A stretch of DNA of 64,000 bases, taken from NCBI GenBank assembly GCA_934045905.1, contig OW203763.1:18606948-18670947 (forward strand). The letters are read 5' to 3'. This document shows, piece by piece, positions 60,906 to 64,000 of the stretch. The first letter of the stretch is position 1. The number at the start of each line of letters is the position of its first letter. This DNA comes from Leuctra nigra (Eukaryota; Arthropoda; Insecta; Plecoptera; Leuctridae). The notes under the pieces are model-generated. The model saw only the letters and a program-made list of their open reading frames with translations. It did no database searches and had not been told where the DNA came from. The position numbers and the translations under genes are program-made.

Positions 60906-63900
60906 TGTTTCTTACAATTCCTTAAAGAAGAGTATAAAGTTGGAGAGAGGGAATAACATAATTTCTTCTCTAGAAAAAAAATAAAAAAAAAATTGTCAAA
61001 ATTATCAATATATTTCAATTACTTTTAAAATATTAAATATAGCATCACTTGATTGGTATTGGATACTTCGTATTATGAAAACAAATTTTGTAATATGCAA
61101 AATACAAAATATAGTAAAAACTGTCATAAAAACAGGTTTCCTCAAACAAACCCCTAGAAACAAAATAATAAGATTACCAGGGGGTAGATTGTTCCGTCAC
61201 TTTTATTCTAATTTTGACAATTTCGCTGTCGATGATTTTTAAAATTGGAGTAGATATTAATGTTTGCACCTATCAACACATATTTTCTTATCTGTTGTCC
61301 CTAAAATGCCTTTCGCCAAAGACCCAAAATCGAGATGTATCTTCTAAAATATCTAAAAACTCCAAACGTTCTATAGAAAATAGAACGCTAGAAAATCGAT
61401 GTTTTTAAAATGTATAGTATCAATATTCCCGTTCGTCAATGTTAAATTCTCCATTTAAGCCAGTTCGAACGGATGTTCACTGATATACCGATCGTCTGGT
61501 CCGTGCATTGACGCTCGGGAGTCTCAATAATCACTGCCTTCTATATGGTATCAGCAACATGACTATGCAGTAGCATGACCTTCAGCACTGTATTCAGTAC
61601 GCCGTGCAAAAATGGCGGCAGCAGTTAGTATCAACAAACAAAATATTCTGACAAGAGACTAACATTTCGTCAGAAATCTCGACAAAACTTGTGATTGTGA
61701 CTGTAAACAACGTGAATAGTACGTATTATAGTGTAAAATATTGTGAAATATGATAGCTTAGTTGTATGAGTTTAAAATCGAATGATCGAATGTTTTTATG
61801 TGCAAACCGTGTGACTTACCTATTGATACAGATTCCTGAAAGAATTGCTACATACATACAGGTATTGTTCGATTTATGATTACGCCACGTATTCAAATAA
61901 TAATGCTCTAACTAAATATATAATTCTTTATTTTATCGAATGATTATTACAAATGCAAATACCTACAAGGAAAACAGAAAATATATTGGCTATACAGAAC
62001 ATCACAATGTATAGATAACCTACGTCCAACACCATTCAAAAATGACAACATCAACAACATAGGTATTATTTTTTTTTATTATAAATTGCTACACAAAAAA
62101 TACATTGTCTACTCCAATATACAGCATTGCCATTAGGTTAGCCTGCGACCAACCACACAAATACGTAGTTGCCTTGGTAATTAATACAAACAACACATGT
62201 TATCATAATAACACTTGTATCAGAATTCAAGAGTTTTTATATTCAATTTACGTGCTTTGATTTGAGGCAATTGATGCTGGGATGCAATCGGGGAATGTTC
62301 AGTACCTATAAACATTACGATAACGCATAAAAGTGCACTAAAATCAATCTGTGTTTCCCGTGGTCGCGTAACAACCACAATCTTTTCGAAAAAATACCCA
62401 GAATGACTGTATTCACTATCCTAACAGTGCAGCGCAACGGTAACCGGAGAGGGGAGTTGTAAATGGGTGGGTGGGTGGGTGGAGAATTTAACTCCCCCAT
62501 CCTCCCCCGCTAATATCTCCGTGCTCTGATGTGACATGGATTTGCCTGGAGTTGTGATTGTATGCTGACAATGACGATTGAGTTTCCATTTCCAAAAACC
62601 ACGTAGTATTATTTCAATTCCAATGACAGCTGTAGATTTGATTATTTTTTTAATGTTGTTCCCTCATAAAAAAACACACACACACACACACACAGAGTCC
62701 AGTATGTTTACATTTTCAACAATATTTTGGTGTTTTATGTATGCAACGATCAACTGAGGTTCCTGAAACAAGTTTCAGGACTTCGAAGCCATAGAAATTC
62801 AGTAATAAAACTTTGTGTAGGGGAAGCAAGGCACCGAATATGCTAATATTGTGTAGCGATGCGAGTACAACGATTTATGGAGCGAACGAAGCGAGTGGCT
62901 TAGAAATAATATTTGCAAATGTTTCAGTTCAGTGTACGCGTCACTGCAACCAACAGTGTAAACATAAAGATAATCTCTAATTTGTTACCTCCATTAAGTT
63001 TTTACAGTAAATAATCTTTCATTGAAGAGTTCAACCTATTTTTCCCAAATTAAATTGCATCAATCATTCTATAGGATTAACTAAACTGAACTATTCAGTA
63101 AAGTCGTACAACATTTAAAAGTTTTTGGAGATCACTATGATCGTGAAATTTAACGAAACTGTTCAAAATGTGGTGTATTGGTACAAAATCTGACAAAATC
63201 TTCAAAAATTGTGTAGGGTTAATTGATTTTTTATATTTATTATACACAATATATTATTGTTTATTTAATGACTAATGTTTTATATTGATCCGATGCAAGT
63301 GCTGAATAATATAGCAAAATTTCGTTTTTCTGCGTTTTAAATTCAAGCTAGTTACTTTATTATCAACTGTTGTAAGATTTCCAATTTTATATTAATACTA
63401 AACTCAAGGTTGAATATTTTGAAATGAAATATGGAATATATTCCTTCTTCGGAATATTCTGAATTCTGATATGCTGAAGAAGAAACCTCTGGGTGACTGC
63501 ATTTTGAAGTCGTAAGACTTCCCCGCCATTCCAAAACAACTTGCCTCCGTTTCTGAAAAACAACAAAAGCCAACTCAAAAGATAAAGTCACATTTTATCC
63601 CGGAAACGGAAATATATCTCCGGTCTTTTTGCTCTGATGAGCTCACATTTACACTAGGAAAACACGCTCGCATACAAATTTCTGTTTGAAAACATTCGGA
63701 ATACCGTTGGGGACGAGAGGTGGTAATTTATAAGTAAATAAATCCTGCCTTCTCTATTGTCTCCGCGGCGTTAAATGTTTGTGAAAATATGACCCAAAGT
63801 TCAGTGGAATTCGAGTTGAAAGTGACTGCTTCATTCATTGCGGTTTTATTGTGTCAAGCTAACTTAATCATTTCAGTTCTTTAAAACCTAGTTCACAGTT

Positions 63901-64000
63901 TTTACCTGGCACATTGACGATGTACTGTGAGCAACGAGGGCAATAAACATGAATTATTATGCTGATGAATATTAAAACATGATATGATGTGATATTATTA
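60906..64000. other. Right-hand end: no supported gene
   Basis: AT-rich DNA with simple repeats: (GGGT)n at 62464-62482 and (CA)n at 62674-62694. A start-like AAAATGGCGGCAGCAG near 61610 opens only a 16-codon frame. No exon chain can be built. Confidence 0.45.

Noticed and set aside
61612..61662. AAAATGGCGGCAGCAG start-like site with a 16-codon frame
   Set aside because: Resembles a YY1/Pho-type word at a start codon, but no downstream exon or conserved peptide can be shown.

Overview
This is a eukaryotic nuclear window, almost certainly from an insect. It has spliced genes with GT-AG introns of 0.1 to several kb, AT-rich non-coding DNA full of TAGGTACCTAC-type words, and many short DNA transposons, SINE-like pieces and non-LTR retrotransposon fragments. 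The proteins read as insect orthologues; a hemipteroid is my guess for the order, but the sequence alone does not settle it. I see no bacterial genes, CRISPR arrays, rRNA genes or convincing tRNA genes.

Four protein-coding genes can be reconstructed exon by exon with consistent reading frames. (1) 1-5211, minus: the 5' half of turtle (tutl, IGSF9 family), running off the left edge; a large non-coding region to about 19 kb probably holds its 5'UTR exon(s) and promoter. (2) 22337-35620, minus: a complete FIG4 (Sac-domain phosphoinositide phosphatase; 11 exons, 765 aa). (3) 35914-47497, plus: a complete Tango1/MIA3-type ER exit site cargo receptor (13 exons, 1371 aa), head-to-head with FIG4 with only 293 bp between start codons. 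(4) 49093-54878, minus: a complete fuzzy (fy/CPLANE3; 8 exons, 431 aa), convergent with Tango1, whose last intron appears to use a GC donor. The genes belong to different pathways: neuronal adhesion, PI(3,5)P2 turnover, collagen/lipoprotein export, and planar polarity/ciliogenesis. There is no operon-like logic beyond the shared FIG4/Tango1 promoter.

The rest is mobile DNA and simple sequence. hAT-type non-autonomous elements with 8-bp target duplications lie at 16082, 28897, 29751 and 33516. piggyBac-type elements with TTAA sites lie at 251 and 39101. TA-flanked elements lie at 46887 and 53801, and a two-copy family at 42341 and 48915. A three-level nest of elements sits at 29751-31060. A 599-bp element at 11874 carries its terminal motif repeatedly inside. 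Decayed RTE-like LINE pieces occur at 25.7-28.5 and 31.4 kb, and a young-looking LINE with an open RT frame lies in a fuzzy intron. A trinucleotide-based minisatellite occupies 9587-10582 and a roughly 120-bp tandem repeat 21190-21660. Right of 54.9 kb I find no supported gene, only microsatellites, a small foldback and two X-box-like sites near 60.6-60.8 kb.

I found no clearly unprecedented system. The best leads are the nested and subterminally repeated transposons, the transposons abutting splice sites and the fuzzy stop codon, the GC-AG intron, and stop codons embedded in splice donors.
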